64,000 nt of DNA from UBA3839 sp963627995 (lineage in GTDB: Bacteria; Bacteroidota; Bacteroidia; Bacteroidales; Bacteroidaceae): assembly GCA_963627995.1 (NCBI GenBank), contig CAVGCV010000005.1:74479-138478 (forward strand), given 5' to 3'. The notes under the pieces were generated by a model. That model ran no database searches, was not told the origin of the DNA, and saw only the letters and a list, made by a program, of their open reading frames with translations. Below are positions 42,366-50,729 of the stretch, piece after piece (the stretch's first letter is position 1; each line of letters begins with the position of its first letter). Position numbers and translations under genes: made by a program.

Positions 42366-44162
42366 TTACTTCTGCTCTGCCTCCATGTTGGCTTTCAGAG
42401 CGGCAAGGGCGTCGATGTCGCCGAGCGTTGTGCTGGCAACCTTGTTCTGAATGACAGGTGCCTGCTCCTTGGGCTGGCGAGCTGCTTTCTTCGCTGCTGC
42501 GGCTGCCTTCTTGGCTTCGCGTGCCTCGGCGCGTGCAACGTCCTCGAAGATGCGGCTGTGCGAAAGGATGATTCGCTTGGCGTCCTTGTTGAACTCAATC
42601 ACCTTGAAGTCGAGTTCCTCGCCCAGCTGTGCCTGGCTGCCGTCCTCCTTGACCAGGTGTTTCGGCGTGGCGAAGCCCTCTACGCCGTACTCCAGCTGGA
42701 TGACTGCGCCCTTGTCGAGCATTTCGATTATCTTGCCGTGGTGGATGCTGTCCTGCGTGAAGATGGTCTCGAAGTTGTTCCAGGGATTTTCCTCCAGCTG
42801 CTTGTGGCCGAGCGAGAGGCGGCGGTTGTCCTTGTCGATGTCGAGCACCTGAACCTCAATCATCGCGCCAATCTGCGTGAACTCCGACGGATGCTTCACT
42901 TTCTTCGTCCACGACAGGTCGGAAATGTGGATGAGTCCGTCAACGCCTTCCTCTATTTCAACGAACACACCGAAGTTGGTGAAGTTGCGAACCTTTGCGG
43001 TGTGCTGTGATCCGACGGGGTATTTCGTCTCGATGTTTTCCCACGGATCCTCTTTCAGCTGCTTCACGCCGAGGCTCATCTTGCGGTCCTCGCGGTCGAG
43101 CGTGAGGATGATGGCGTCCACTTCGTCGCCGACCTTCATGAAGTCTTGTGCGCTGTGGAGGTGTGCGCTCCAGCTCATCTCTGAAACGTGGATGAGCCCC
43201 TCCACGCCCGGAGCAATCTCGACGAATGCGCCGTAGTCTGCCATGACAACAACCTTGCCGTGTACCTTGTCGCCCACTTTCAGGTTAGGGTCGAGGGCAT
43301 CCCACGGATGCGGAGTCAGCTGCTTGAGGCCAAGGGCAATGCGCTTCTTCTCGTCGTCGAAGTCGAGGATTACTACGTTGAGCTTTTGGTCGAGCTCGAC
43401 AACCTCTTTCGGGTCACTCACGCGGCCCCACGAGAGGTCTGTGATGTGGATGAGGCCGTCGATGCCGCCAAGGTCGATGAAGACACCGTAAGAGGTGATG
43501 TTCTTCACCGTTCCTTCCAGAATCTGTCCCTTTTCGAGCTTGCTGATGATTTCTTTCTTCTGTGCTTCCAGCTCGGCCTCGATGAGAGCCTTGTGGCTGA
43601 CGACGACATTGCGGAACTCCTGGTTGATTTTCACAATCTTGAACTCCATCGTCTTGCCCACGAACGTGTCGTAGTCGCGGATGGGCTTCACGTCGATTTG
43701 GCTGCCGGGGAGGAATGCCTCCGTTCCGAGCACATCGACAATCATGCCGCCCTTTGTGCGGCACTTTACGAAGCCCGTGACGATTTCGTTGTTCTCAAGC
43801 GCTTTGTTCACGCGCTCCCACGAGCGTGCTGCACGCGCTTTCTTGTGGGAAAGAACCAGCTGTCCTTTCTTGTCCTCTTGATTTTCGATATATACTTCCA
43901 CCGTGTCGCCCACTTTCAACTCGGGGTTGTAGCGGAATTCGTTCTTCGAGATGATACCCTCGCTCTTGAATCCAATATTGACCACCACCTCGCGGTCGCT
44001 GATGCTGCTCACCGTGCCATCGACAACGTCGTTGTTGCCAATTTTGCTGAGTGTCGATTCGTAGGCCTTGGCGGCTTCCGCTTTGTCCGATGACGAGAGC
44101 CCCTCGTTTTCAAAGGATTCCCAGTCGAAGTCTGCAAGCGGCTGGATGTTTTTTGTTTCCAT
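42366..44162 (-). CDS. rpsA: 30S ribosomal protein S1
   Basis: A 598-residue protein with six S1 (OB-fold) RNA-binding domains from about residue 60 to 530. Recurrent signatures are GVFIDLGGIDGLIHITDLSW, GAFVEIAPGVEGLIHVSEMSW and GVFVEIEEGVDGLIHISDLSW. The C-terminus is Ala/Lys-rich. S1 takes part in mRNA binding in a phylum with weak Shine-Dalgarno use. The start METKNIQPL is 13 codons into the longer frame. Confidence 0.96.
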   Translation of the reverse strand: METKNIQPLADFDWESFENEGLSSSDKAEAAKAYESTLSKIGNNDVVDGTVSSISDREVVVNIGFKSEGIISKNEFRYNPELKVGDTVEVYIENQEDKKGQLVLSHKKARAARSWERVNKALENNEIVTGFVKCRTKGGMIVDVLGTEAFLPGSQIDVKPIRDYDTFVGKTMEFKIVKINQEFRNVVVSHKALIEAELEAQKKEIISKLEKGQILEGTVKNITSYGVFIDLGGIDGLIHITDLSWGRVSDPKEVVELDQKLNVVILDFDDEKKRIALGLKQLTPHPWDALDPNLKVGDKVHGKVVVMADYGAFVEIAPGVEGLIHVSEMSWSAHLHSAQDFMKVGDEVDAIILTLDREDRKMSLGVKQLKEDPWENIETKYPVGSQHTAKVRNFTNFGVFVEIEEGVDGLIHISDLSWTKKVKHPSEFTQIGAMIEVQVLDIDKDNRRLSLGHKQLEENPWNNFETIFTQDSIHHGKIIEMLDKGAVIQLEYGVEGFATPKHLVKEDGSQAQLGEELDFKVIEFNKDAKRIILSHSRIFEDVARAEAREAKKAAAAAKKAARQPKEQAPVIQNKVASTTLGDIDALAALKANMEAEQK

Positions 44163-44247
44163 GAATTGTTTGTTGTTTGTTTGGTTAATAATGTTGGACA
44201 TTATGTTGTGAGAAACACGTTGGTTCGGAAAAACTCCGAATCGGCTG

Positions 44248-44279
44248 CAAAGGTACGGAATAATAATTTAGCAGCCAAA
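44248..44279 (-). promoter_or_regulatory. Promoter of rpsA
   Basis: On the minus strand TTTG (44276-44279), a 20-bp spacer and TACCTTTG (44248-44255) form a complete Bacteroidota promoter. The leader is about 85 nt, which leaves room for autogenous control by S1. Confidence 0.8.
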
Positions 44280-44289
44280 AGTTTACGCA

Positions 44290-45019
44290 TCAAAAGCAAT
44301 GCGCTGGGGAATCATCAATCTACACTCGTTGACTATGCTCAAAACTAAGGAGTTCTCATCGACATGGAGGCACAACGCAGTCTAAAGCAAGTGGGCGATG
44401 TTGCTGCAGGACGTTACGAACACATCATGGAATCTGCAACCGAGCAAAGCTAATCAAGATAAAAGAGAATCAATTATTGTACTGGAGTTCCATTAAAGAA
44501 CCGTATCGTGTCTTTGATAACCTCAGAAAAAGTTTCCGAGTAAAATACATGCTTAGACCTATCGAATATTATACCATGTAATTTGTCGTTTTCAAACTCC
44601 TCAAGTGGAATGCAAGCAGCTATACCGTATGCATATCCACACAAAAAAGTAATATAAAGTACAATAGTAATAAAATCTAAGCAAAACACTCACAAGCAAA
44701 GGCTCTTCTCTAAATAAGTTTATCCACAAAAATAGTTTGAACGCGATACATGTTTATGCACAAGAAAGCCAACTGCCCAGGCGTCATTTGTGTTGTTGCG
44801 GCGAGCAAAACTTGTGGGGAATTCACGGAAGTGAGGATTTTTTAGTGCGGCGAAATCGGAAGAAGAAGCTGATGGGTTATTCCAAAAAACTCAATCGTGG
44901 CTCCGCGCTTATGGGGCAATGCACTGGGCATGACGCGGCCCAAAAGAAATCCATCCGCCGACAGGGGCGTTCCTGCCAGCGGACGGATGTCGTTTCGGAT
45001 GCTGTCCGGCATCGGCGCA
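44290..45019. other. Intergenic stretch with AT-rich island
   Basis: Between the rpsA promoter and the HAD gene stop. From about 44330 to 44760 the sequence is much richer in A/T than all neighbours. It holds one weak minus-strand frame (44474-44689) and a 29-codon plus frame from 44364. The right part (44760-45019) returns to high GC. No RNA gene, insertion-sequence ends or array is seen. It is probably horizontally acquired or decayed sequence. Confidence 0.5.
44474..44689 (-). CDS. Hypothetical small protein in AT-rich island
   Basis: A 71-residue frame with a hydrophobic N-terminus (FITIVLYITFLCGYAYGIAAC) and a polar C-terminal half (IIFDRSKHVFYSETFSEVIKD). Codon use is AT-rich, unlike all neighbours. 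No family is recognised, and no -7 element is seen at a suitable distance. It may be a real small membrane-anchored protein or a chance frame. Confidence 0.35.
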   Translation of the reverse strand: MFCLDFITIVLYITFLCGYAYGIAACIPLEEFENDKLHGIIFDRSKHVFYSETFSEVIKDTIRFFNGTPVQ

Positions 45020-45766
45020 CTACGGGTTGTGCGTGTGGCCGAACGCCATTTGAAGTTCGTCCCATGCGTCGCACAGGGCCTGCATGGACGGGAAGAGGAG
45101 GTTCGCCCCTTCGTCGAGGAGGACGGAGTCGGGCAATGGCCCCGTATTGACGGCGATGGTGAACACGCCGGCCGCCACGCCGGCTTGTACGCCGAGGGGC
45201 GCGTTTTCCACCACTATCGACTGGCACGGCGGGAGGTCGCCTCCCTTGTGCAGTCCGATGAGGTATGGCTCGGGGTTGGGCTTGCCGTACTTCACGTCGA
45301 ACGCTGTCACCATGTGGTCGGGCGAGAACACCTGCGGAAAGTTGTGCTGGAGGCGGTTGAGCAGCGACTTCTGTCCCGAGCCGGTGACGACCATGGGCGT
45401 AATGCCGGAAGCCTTTACCTTGAGCAGTAGCTCGTAGGCTCCGTCCATCCGTTCGGCCGTCGGGCGACTGGAGAACAGCTGGCTCTTGTATTCGTAGATT
45501 TCCTCCACCTCCTGCTCCGTGGCCTCGTGCCCACGCTCGCGCATGGATACGATGTTGATGGTCCCCGCGCCCGTACGTCCCTCGTGCTGGTAAGCCTCCT
45601 CCATGCTCATGGCGATGCCGAAGTGCTGCATGGCGTTGTGCCATGCCCAGGCATGGTTCTTCATCGAATCGAACAACACACCGTCCATGTCGAACATGGC
45701 GGTGTGTGGCTCGATGCGCGTGTGGTGGTGCTCCTTGAGGTACTGGAGCACGGCTTGCTCGTACAT
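45020..45766 (-). CDS. HAD-superfamily hydrolase, beta-phosphoglucomutase-like
   Basis: 248 residues: motif I FDMDGVLFDS (two Asp, after a ~24-residue N-terminal extension), a cap domain ~40-115, motif II MVVTGSG (Thr/Ser), Lys in KYGKPNPEPY (motif III), and motif IV VVENAPLGVQA. The two Asp of motif I make it a phosphatase or mutase; the substrate is unknown. Its ATG abuts the pgi stop, so it is coupled in a gpsA-pgi-HAD operon, perhaps as a sugar-phosphate phosphatase. Confidence 0.85.
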   Translation of the reverse strand: MYEQAVLQYLKEHHHTRIEPHTAMFDMDGVLFDSMKNHAWAWHNAMQHFGIAMSMEEAYQHEGRTGAGTINIVSMRERGHEATEQEVEEIYEYKSQLFSSRPTAERMDGAYELLLKVKASGITPMVVTGSGQKSLLNRLQHNFPQVFSPDHMVTAFDVKYGKPNPEPYLIGLHKGGDLPPCQSIVVENAPLGVQAGVAAGVFTIAVNTGPLPDSVLLDEGANLLFPSMQALCDAWDELQMAFGHTHNP

Positions 45767-47101
45767 TTACTTCAGCCGCTCTTGGATGGCCTTGCTCTCT
45801 GCCTCGTATCCGGGCTTGTCGAGGAGGGCGAACATGTTGCGCTTGTAGGCTTCCACGCCGGGCTGGTTGAAGGGGTTCACGCCCAGCACAAGGCCGCTGA
45901 TGCCGCAGGCTTTCTCGAAGAAGTAAATGAGCTGGCCGATGTTGTACTCGTCCAGCTTCTCGATGGAGATGCGGAGGTTGGGCACGCCGCCGTCCACGTG
46001 GGCGAGCTGTGTGCCCAGTTCTGCCATCTTGTTGACTTCGTCGATACGCTTCCCGGCAAGGAAGTTCAGGCCGTCGAGGTTCTCCGCGTCCGACGGCACT
46101 TCGAGCTTCGCGTTCGGATGCTCCACAGAGATGACGGTCTCGAAAATCGTCCGTTCTCCATCCTGAATCCACTGGCCCATGGAGTGGAGGTCCGTCGAGA
46201 AGTCGACGGCGGCGGGGAAGATGCCTTTCTTGTCCTTGCCCTCGCTCTCGCCGTAGAGCTGTTTCCACCACTCATTGACGTAGTGGAGCTTCGGCTGGTA
46301 GTTCACGAGAATCTCAATCTTCTTGCCTTCGGCATAAAGCGCGTTGCGCGTTGCGGCATACTGGGCGCAGAGGTTCTCTGCGAAAGGCACGCCGCTGGCG
46401 GTTGCCTTCTCCATGTCGCGCGCGCCCTCGATGAGCGCGTCGATGTCGAAGCCGGCACAGGCGATGGGAAGCAGTCCCACGGGAGTGAGCACAGAGAAGC
46501 GCCCGCCCACGTTGTCGGGTATGACGAAAGTCTTGTAGCCCTCCTTGTCGGCCGTCGTGCGTGCCGCGCCCTTCTTGGCGTCGGTCACCGCAACGATTAC
46601 TTTCTTGGCGGTCTCCTTGCCGCGCTCGTCCTCACACAGCTTCTTGAGAAGGCGGAACGTGATGGCCGTCTCCGTCGTGGTGCCCGACTTCGAGATGTTG
46701 ATGACCCCGAACCGCTTGCCGTGCAGGTAGTCGATGAGTTCCGCGAGATAGTCCTCGCCAATGTTGTTGCCGGCGAAGAGGATGCGCGGACTGTCCGACT
46801 TCTTCAGCCAGCCGAACGAGTCGCCGAGTGCCTCGATGACGGCACGCGCGCCAAGGTAGCTGCCGCCGATGCCCGCGACGACCACGGCCTCGCACTCCGC
46901 GCGCAGCACGTCGGCACAGCCCTTGATGTCGTCGAGCAGCGCCTTGTCCGTTTCTGTCGGGAGGTGAAGCCATCCGAGGAAATCGCTGCCCGGGCAGGTG
47001 CCCTCTTCCAGCGCCTTCATGGCATCGGCGACGGCCGGCGCGTAGGATTCCACTTTTCCTGCTGCAACGAACTGTGCAGCCTTTGCAATGTTGAGTTTCA
47101 T
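45767..47101 (-). CDS. pgi: Glucose-6-phosphate isomerase
   Basis: Interconverts glucose 6-phosphate and fructose 6-phosphate. At 444 residues it is the short form seen in Bacteroidota and Firmicutes. Signatures: VVVAGIGGSYLGARAVIEAL, INISKSGTTTETAITFRLL (SGTT sugar-phosphate loop), VGGRFSVLTPVGLLP, and the C-terminal NPFNQPGVEAYKRNMFALL. It starts 42 bp downstream of gpsA and is followed directly by the HAD gene. Confidence 0.97.
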   Translation of the reverse strand: MKLNIAKAAQFVAAGKVESYAPAVADAMKALEEGTCPGSDFLGWLHLPTETDKALLDDIKGCADVLRAECEAVVVAGIGGSYLGARAVIEALGDSFGWLKKSDSPRILFAGNNIGEDYLAELIDYLHGKRFGVINISKSGTTTETAITFRLLKKLCEDERGKETAKKVIVAVTDAKKGAARTTADKEGYKTFVIPDNVGGRFSVLTPVGLLPIACAGFDIDALIEGARDMEKATASGVPFAENLCAQYAATRNALYAEGKKIEILVNYQPKLHYVNEWWKQLYGESEGKDKKGIFPAAVDFSTDLHSMGQWIQDGERTIFETVISVEHPNAKLEVPSDAENLDGLNFLAGKRIDEVNKMAELGTQLAHVDGGVPNLRISIEKLDEYNIGQLIYFFEKACGISGLVLGVNPFNQPGVEAYKRNMFALLDKPGYEAESKAIQERLK

Positions 47102-47143
47102 GATGTATGATGTTTTAGTGTTTGCATTTTCCAGCCTCGGCGG

Positions 47144-48136
47144 TCATCTGAACGTGTCGCTGAGAATCCGTATCTCCACCGACGGGGAGATGCGCTCGTA
47201 GAGGATGTTGTAGACTGCGTCGAGTATGGGCATATTGACGCGGTAGTGCCTGTTGATTTCTTTCATGCACTTCGTCCCGTAGTAGCCCTCGGCAATCATT
47301 TCCATCTCCAGTTGTGCGGTCTTCACCGAATAGCCCTTCCCTATCATCGTTCCAAACACGCGATTGCGGCTGAAGTTGGAGTACATCGTCACGAGCAGGT
47401 CGCCGAGATAGACGGAGTCGTAAATCGAACGCTCGGCCGGCTCGATGGCTTTCAGAAACCTCCCCATCTCCTGCACGGCGTTGGCCACGAGCACAGCCTG
47501 GAAGTTGTCGCCGTACTTCAGTCCGTGGCACACGCCTGCGGCAATGGCGTACACGTTCTTCAGCACGCTGCTGTACTCGATGCCCTCGATGTCGGTGCTG
47601 ACGGAAGTCTTCACGTATTTCCCCGACAGCAGCTCGGCAATGGCTTGTGCGTTCTCCAGGCTTTTACATCCAACGGTGAGGTAGCAGAGGCGGTCGAGCG
47701 CCACTTCTTCCGCGTGCGAGGGGCCTCCGATGCTCGCTATCTGGTCCTCCGGGACGTTGAACATCCGGGTGAAGTAGCGCGACATCGTGTAGTTCTCGTC
47801 GGGAACAATGCCTTTGATGGCCGTCACCACCAGCTTGTCGCGCAGGCTCGTGCGCAGTTTTTTCAGGTGGCTTTTGATGTAGGGCGATGGCGTGATGAAG
47901 ATGAGCGTGTCGGCCTTGCGTGCCACCTCGTTGATGTCCGACGAGAAGTCGATGCGGTCGGTGTCGAAGTGTAGGCCCGTCAGGTAGGCGGGGTTGTGGC
48001 CGAGCCGGCGGAACTCCTCAATGCGGTCGTCGCGACGCATGTACCACAGGATGCGGTCTTCATGGCAGAGTACAATCTTGGCGATGGCTGTCGCCCAGCT
48101 TCCGCCACCGATGATTGCTATTTTTCTTTCAAACAT
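47144..48136 (-). CDS. gpsA: Glycerol-3-phosphate dehydrogenase [NAD(P)+]
   Basis: Makes sn-glycerol 3-phosphate for phospholipids. The 330-residue protein has N-terminal IAIIGGGSWATAIAKIV (a GxGxxA-type dinucleotide site), TAIKGIVPDENYTMSR, and IGGPSHAEEVA. The catalytic Lys is in SSVLKNVYAIAAGVCHGLKYGDN. First gene of the gpsA-pgi-HAD run. No standard -7 element was found close upstream. Confidence 0.95.
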   Translation of the reverse strand: MFERKIAIIGGGSWATAIAKIVLCHEDRILWYMRRDDRIEEFRRLGHNPAYLTGLHFDTDRIDFSSDINEVARKADTLIFITPSPYIKSHLKKLRTSLRDKLVVTAIKGIVPDENYTMSRYFTRMFNVPEDQIASIGGPSHAEEVALDRLCYLTVGCKSLENAQAIAELLSGKYVKTSVSTDIEGIEYSSVLKNVYAIAAGVCHGLKYGDNFQAVLVANAVQEMGRFLKAIEPAERSIYDSVYLGDLLVTMYSNFSRNRVFGTMIGKGYSVKTAQLEMEMIAEGYYGTKCMKEINRHYRVNMPILDAVYNILYERISPSVEIRILSDTFR

Positions 48137-48527
48137 GTGCGTATTATTGCTTGTGCTATGACGGTGCTTCCCTCTGTTATGACGCGTTTCTGAAAATCAC
48201 TCGGAGGCAAACGCTCTCAAACCCGGAACTCGATGGCGCTGCGTGCCGGCTCTTTTCCTGCGATTCGGCGCCTTTGGTGACAAGGCATCCCGCTCCCGCC
48301 GGCATTCCGCTGGCCCGGAGCCCCGGCCGCCTGACAAGGACTTGTTGGTCTTGCTCTGTATCCGGCCCTGCCGGATTCCCGGGGCATCCCGCGCCCATGC
48401 TTTCGGACAATCGGATGCCCTCCTCCATGGTGCCCGGCGCAAAGAACCTCTCGCCACGCATTCAACCCCTTACGACAAGAGCAAGCACTTCCCCATGCCA
48501 GCCTGTACGGGAAAGTGCACGATTGCG
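48137..48527. other. Intergenic region, nothing recognised
   Basis: 391 bp between lysS (stop side) and gpsA (start side), both minus. It contains several overlapping GC-rich frames without family resemblance and an imperfect hairpin near 48485-48517 that could end lysS transcription. No promoter consensus, RNA gene or 22-bp array is visible. Confidence 0.5.
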
Positions 48528-50258
48528 TTACTCTACCGACTTGTCTATCCAGCCTTGCACTTCATCGACTGTCGGCTTTTCGTAGCCCAGCTTGTACTTC
48601 TTGTTGATGTCGCCCAGCTTCTGCTGCAGGCCCTGCGCCTTCTCGCCGCCGATGTCCGACGTCAGGTTGAAGCCGGCCTTGCGCAGGACGTACACCCACT
48701 GTTCGGCAACGCCCAGCTCAGCCCACTCCTGGACGGTGCTCTGTGGCATCTTTTTCTCGGGCTTCATCTGCGGGAAAAACAGCACCTCCTGTATCGTCGT
48801 CTTGCCCGTCATGAGCATGACGAGGCGGTCGATGCCGATGCCGATGCCGCTCGTGGGCGGCATCCCGTACTGCAGGGCGCGCAGGAAGTCCCGGTCGATG
48901 ACCATCGCCTCGTCGTCGCCCTTCGCCGCGAGGCGCATTTGTTCCTTGAACCGCTCCTCCTGGTCGATGGGGTCGTTGAGCTCGGAGTAGGCGTTGGCCA
49001 GCTCCTTGCCGCACACCATCAGCTCGAACCGCTCCGTCAGCCCCGCCTTCGAGCGGTGCATCTTCGTCAGCGGCGACATCTCGACGGGATAGTCCGTTAT
49101 GAACGTGGGCTGGACGAACGTGCCCTCGCACGTCGCCCCGAATATCTCGTCGATGAGCTTCCCCTTTCCCATCGTCTCGTCCACTTCGACGCCCAGGGAC
49201 TTGGCAGCCGCGCGGACCTCCTCCTCCGGCTTCCCGTCAAGGTCGTAGCCCGTGCGCTCCTTGATGGCCTCGAGTATGGGCAGGCGGCGGTAGGGGGGCT
49301 TGAAGGAGATGGTCTGTCCGTCCACCACCGTCTCCGGCGTTCCGTTCACGGCGGTGCAGATGCGCTCCAGAAGCTTCTCCGTGAACGACATCATCCAGTT
49401 GTAGTCCTTGTATTGGACGTAGAGCTCCATGCACGTGAACTCGGGGTTGTGCGTGCGGTCCATGCCCTCGTTGCGGAAGTTCTTGCCGATTTCGTACACG
49501 CCCTCGAAGCCGCCGACAATCAGCCGCTTGAGATAGAGCTCGGTGGCGATGCGCATGTACATGTCCGTGTTGAGCGCGTTGAAGTGCGTCACGAACGGAC
49601 GCGCCGCCGCGCCGCCCGCGATGTTCTGGAGCGTGGGGGTCTCCACCTCGGTGTAGCCCGCCTCGTCGAGCGCGGCGCGCAGCGTGCGCACCACCGTCGC
49701 GCGCTTGAGGAACGTGTCCTTCACGCCGCGGTTCACCACGAGGTCCACGTAGCGCTGGCGGTAGCGGAGCTCGGGGTCGTCGAACGAGTCGTAAACCTGG
49801 CCTTCCTTCTCTTTCACCACGGGCAGCGGGCGGAGGCTCTTCGAGAGGACGGTGAGCGTCTTGGCGTGCACGCTCACCTCGCCCGTCTGCGTGCGGAACA
49901 CGTGGCCCGTCACGCCCACGAAGTCGCCCAGGTCGAGCAGCTTCTTGAACACCGTGTTGTACAGGTCCTTGTCTTCGCCCGGGCAAATGTCGTCGCGCGT
50001 CACGTACACCTGTATGCGCCCCCTCGAGTCCTGCAGCTCCGCGAACGAAGCCTTGCCCATCACGCGGCGGCTCATCATGCGGCCCGCGACGCACACCTCG
50101 CGCTGCGGCGCGTCGTCGGAAAACTCGGCCAGTATGTCCGAAGAAAAAGCATTGGTGGGGTATTCAGCGGCAGGGTAGGGGTCGATGCCCATGTCCTTGA
50201 GCGCCCGTAGGTTGTTGCGTCGGTTGATTTCCTGTTCCGACAGTTCTAATATGTTCAT
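48528..50258 (-). CDS. lysS: Lysyl-tRNA synthetase (class II)
   Basis: 576 residues. The N-terminal OB-fold anticodon domain is ~55-150 (VCVAGRMMSRRVMGKASFAELQD). The class II catalytic core has motif 2 around YEIGKNFRNEGMDRTHNPEFT and motif 3 TSGIGIGIDRLVMLMTG. A ~75-residue C-terminal extension after FFPQMKPEK is typical of Bacteroidota LysS from memory. The start MNILELSEQEINRR is used; the longer frame crosses the promoter. Confidence 0.97.
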   Translation of the reverse strand: MNILELSEQEINRRNNLRALKDMGIDPYPAAEYPTNAFSSDILAEFSDDAPQREVCVAGRMMSRRVMGKASFAELQDSRGRIQVYVTRDDICPGEDKDLYNTVFKKLLDLGDFVGVTGHVFRTQTGEVSVHAKTLTVLSKSLRPLPVVKEKEGQVYDSFDDPELRYRQRYVDLVVNRGVKDTFLKRATVVRTLRAALDEAGYTEVETPTLQNIAGGAAARPFVTHFNALNTDMYMRIATELYLKRLIVGGFEGVYEIGKNFRNEGMDRTHNPEFTCMELYVQYKDYNWMMSFTEKLLERICTAVNGTPETVVDGQTISFKPPYRRLPILEAIKERTGYDLDGKPEEEVRAAAKSLGVEVDETMGKGKLIDEIFGATCEGTFVQPTFITDYPVEMSPLTKMHRSKAGLTERFELMVCGKELANAYSELNDPIDQEERFKEQMRLAAKGDDEAMVIDRDFLRALQYGMPPTSGIGIGIDRLVMLMTGKTTIQEVLFFPQMKPEKKMPQSTVQEWAELGVAEQWVYVLRKAGFNLTSDIGGEKAQGLQQKLGDINKKYKLGYEKPTVDEVQGWIDKSVE

Positions 50259-50310
50259 GATAGTCCGTCTATTCGCAAGGCGCGGTCTGCGTTGCGCTCT
50301 TTCTCGCGTG

Positions 50311-50318
50311 CAAAGGTA
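50311..50318 (-). promoter_or_regulatory. Promoter -7 element of lysS
   Basis: The minus strand reads TACCTTTG, 52 bp upstream of the lysS ATG. The 22-bp array 5 lies just upstream of it. Confidence 0.75.
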
Positions 50319-50372
50319 GTGCAAAAATCTGAGTTATCGCGCCGAAACCCCATTTTATTTGGAGCGCGCCCG

Positions 50373-50602
50373 CGCCGCCCGCGCGCGGGATTTGCCCCGC
50401 CCGCGTGCCGGGTTTTTGCCGCACCCGGGCAGGACTTTCGCCGCACCGGAAATTCCGCCCGCGTGCGCCGGAAGTTTCGCGCGTGCGCGCTGCGGATAAA
50501 TTTCCAAGTACTTGGAAATATTTTTTCACCGCACCGTGGCGAAACTTCCGGCGCACGTGGGCTGAATTTCCGGCGCGCGGGAACTCCGCCCGCTCCGCAG
50601 CG
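50373..50602. repeat. 22-bp-period array 5 (CAAGTACTTG centre)
   Basis: Units start every 22 bp: 50373 CGCCGCCCGC, 50395 CCCCGCCCGC, 50417 TGCCGCACCC, 50439 CGCCGCACCG, 50461 GCGTGCGCCG, 50483 GTGCGCGCTG, 50505 CAAGTACTTG, 50527 CACCGCACCG, 50549 CGGCGCACGT, 50571 CGGCGCGCGG, 50593 CTCCGCAGCG. The centre is an 18-bp palindrome (50501-50518). Arms 50463-50480 and 50539-50556 are exact complements with the same centre, 50509.5. It fills the gap between the aspS terminator and the lysS promoter. Confidence 0.85.
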
Positions 50603-50640
50603 CGGGGCCGCCGGTGGCGCGGAGCGGCAGGCGCGGCCGC

Positions 50641-50677
50641 AAAGAGAAAGCCCCCGCCGCGCGTGGCGGCAGGGGCT
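50641..50677 (-). terminator. Terminator of aspS
   Basis: The stem formed by 50649-50660 with 50666-50677 (AGCCCC..GCCGC and GCGGC.GGGGCT, one mismatched pair) is followed on the minus strand by TTTCTCTTT. It lies about 50 bp past the aspS stop. Confidence 0.7.
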
Positions 50678-50729
50678 GCGGTCTGTGCCGTGGGGCGACG
50701 GTCCTGGCGGCGCGGGGCTGTCGGGGCGG

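Noticed and set aside
48177..48461. Overlapping small minus-strand frames (82-94 codons)
   Set aside because: Three frames in the same direction are open at once, a sign of GC-rich noncoding DNA; none has family features or a promoter.
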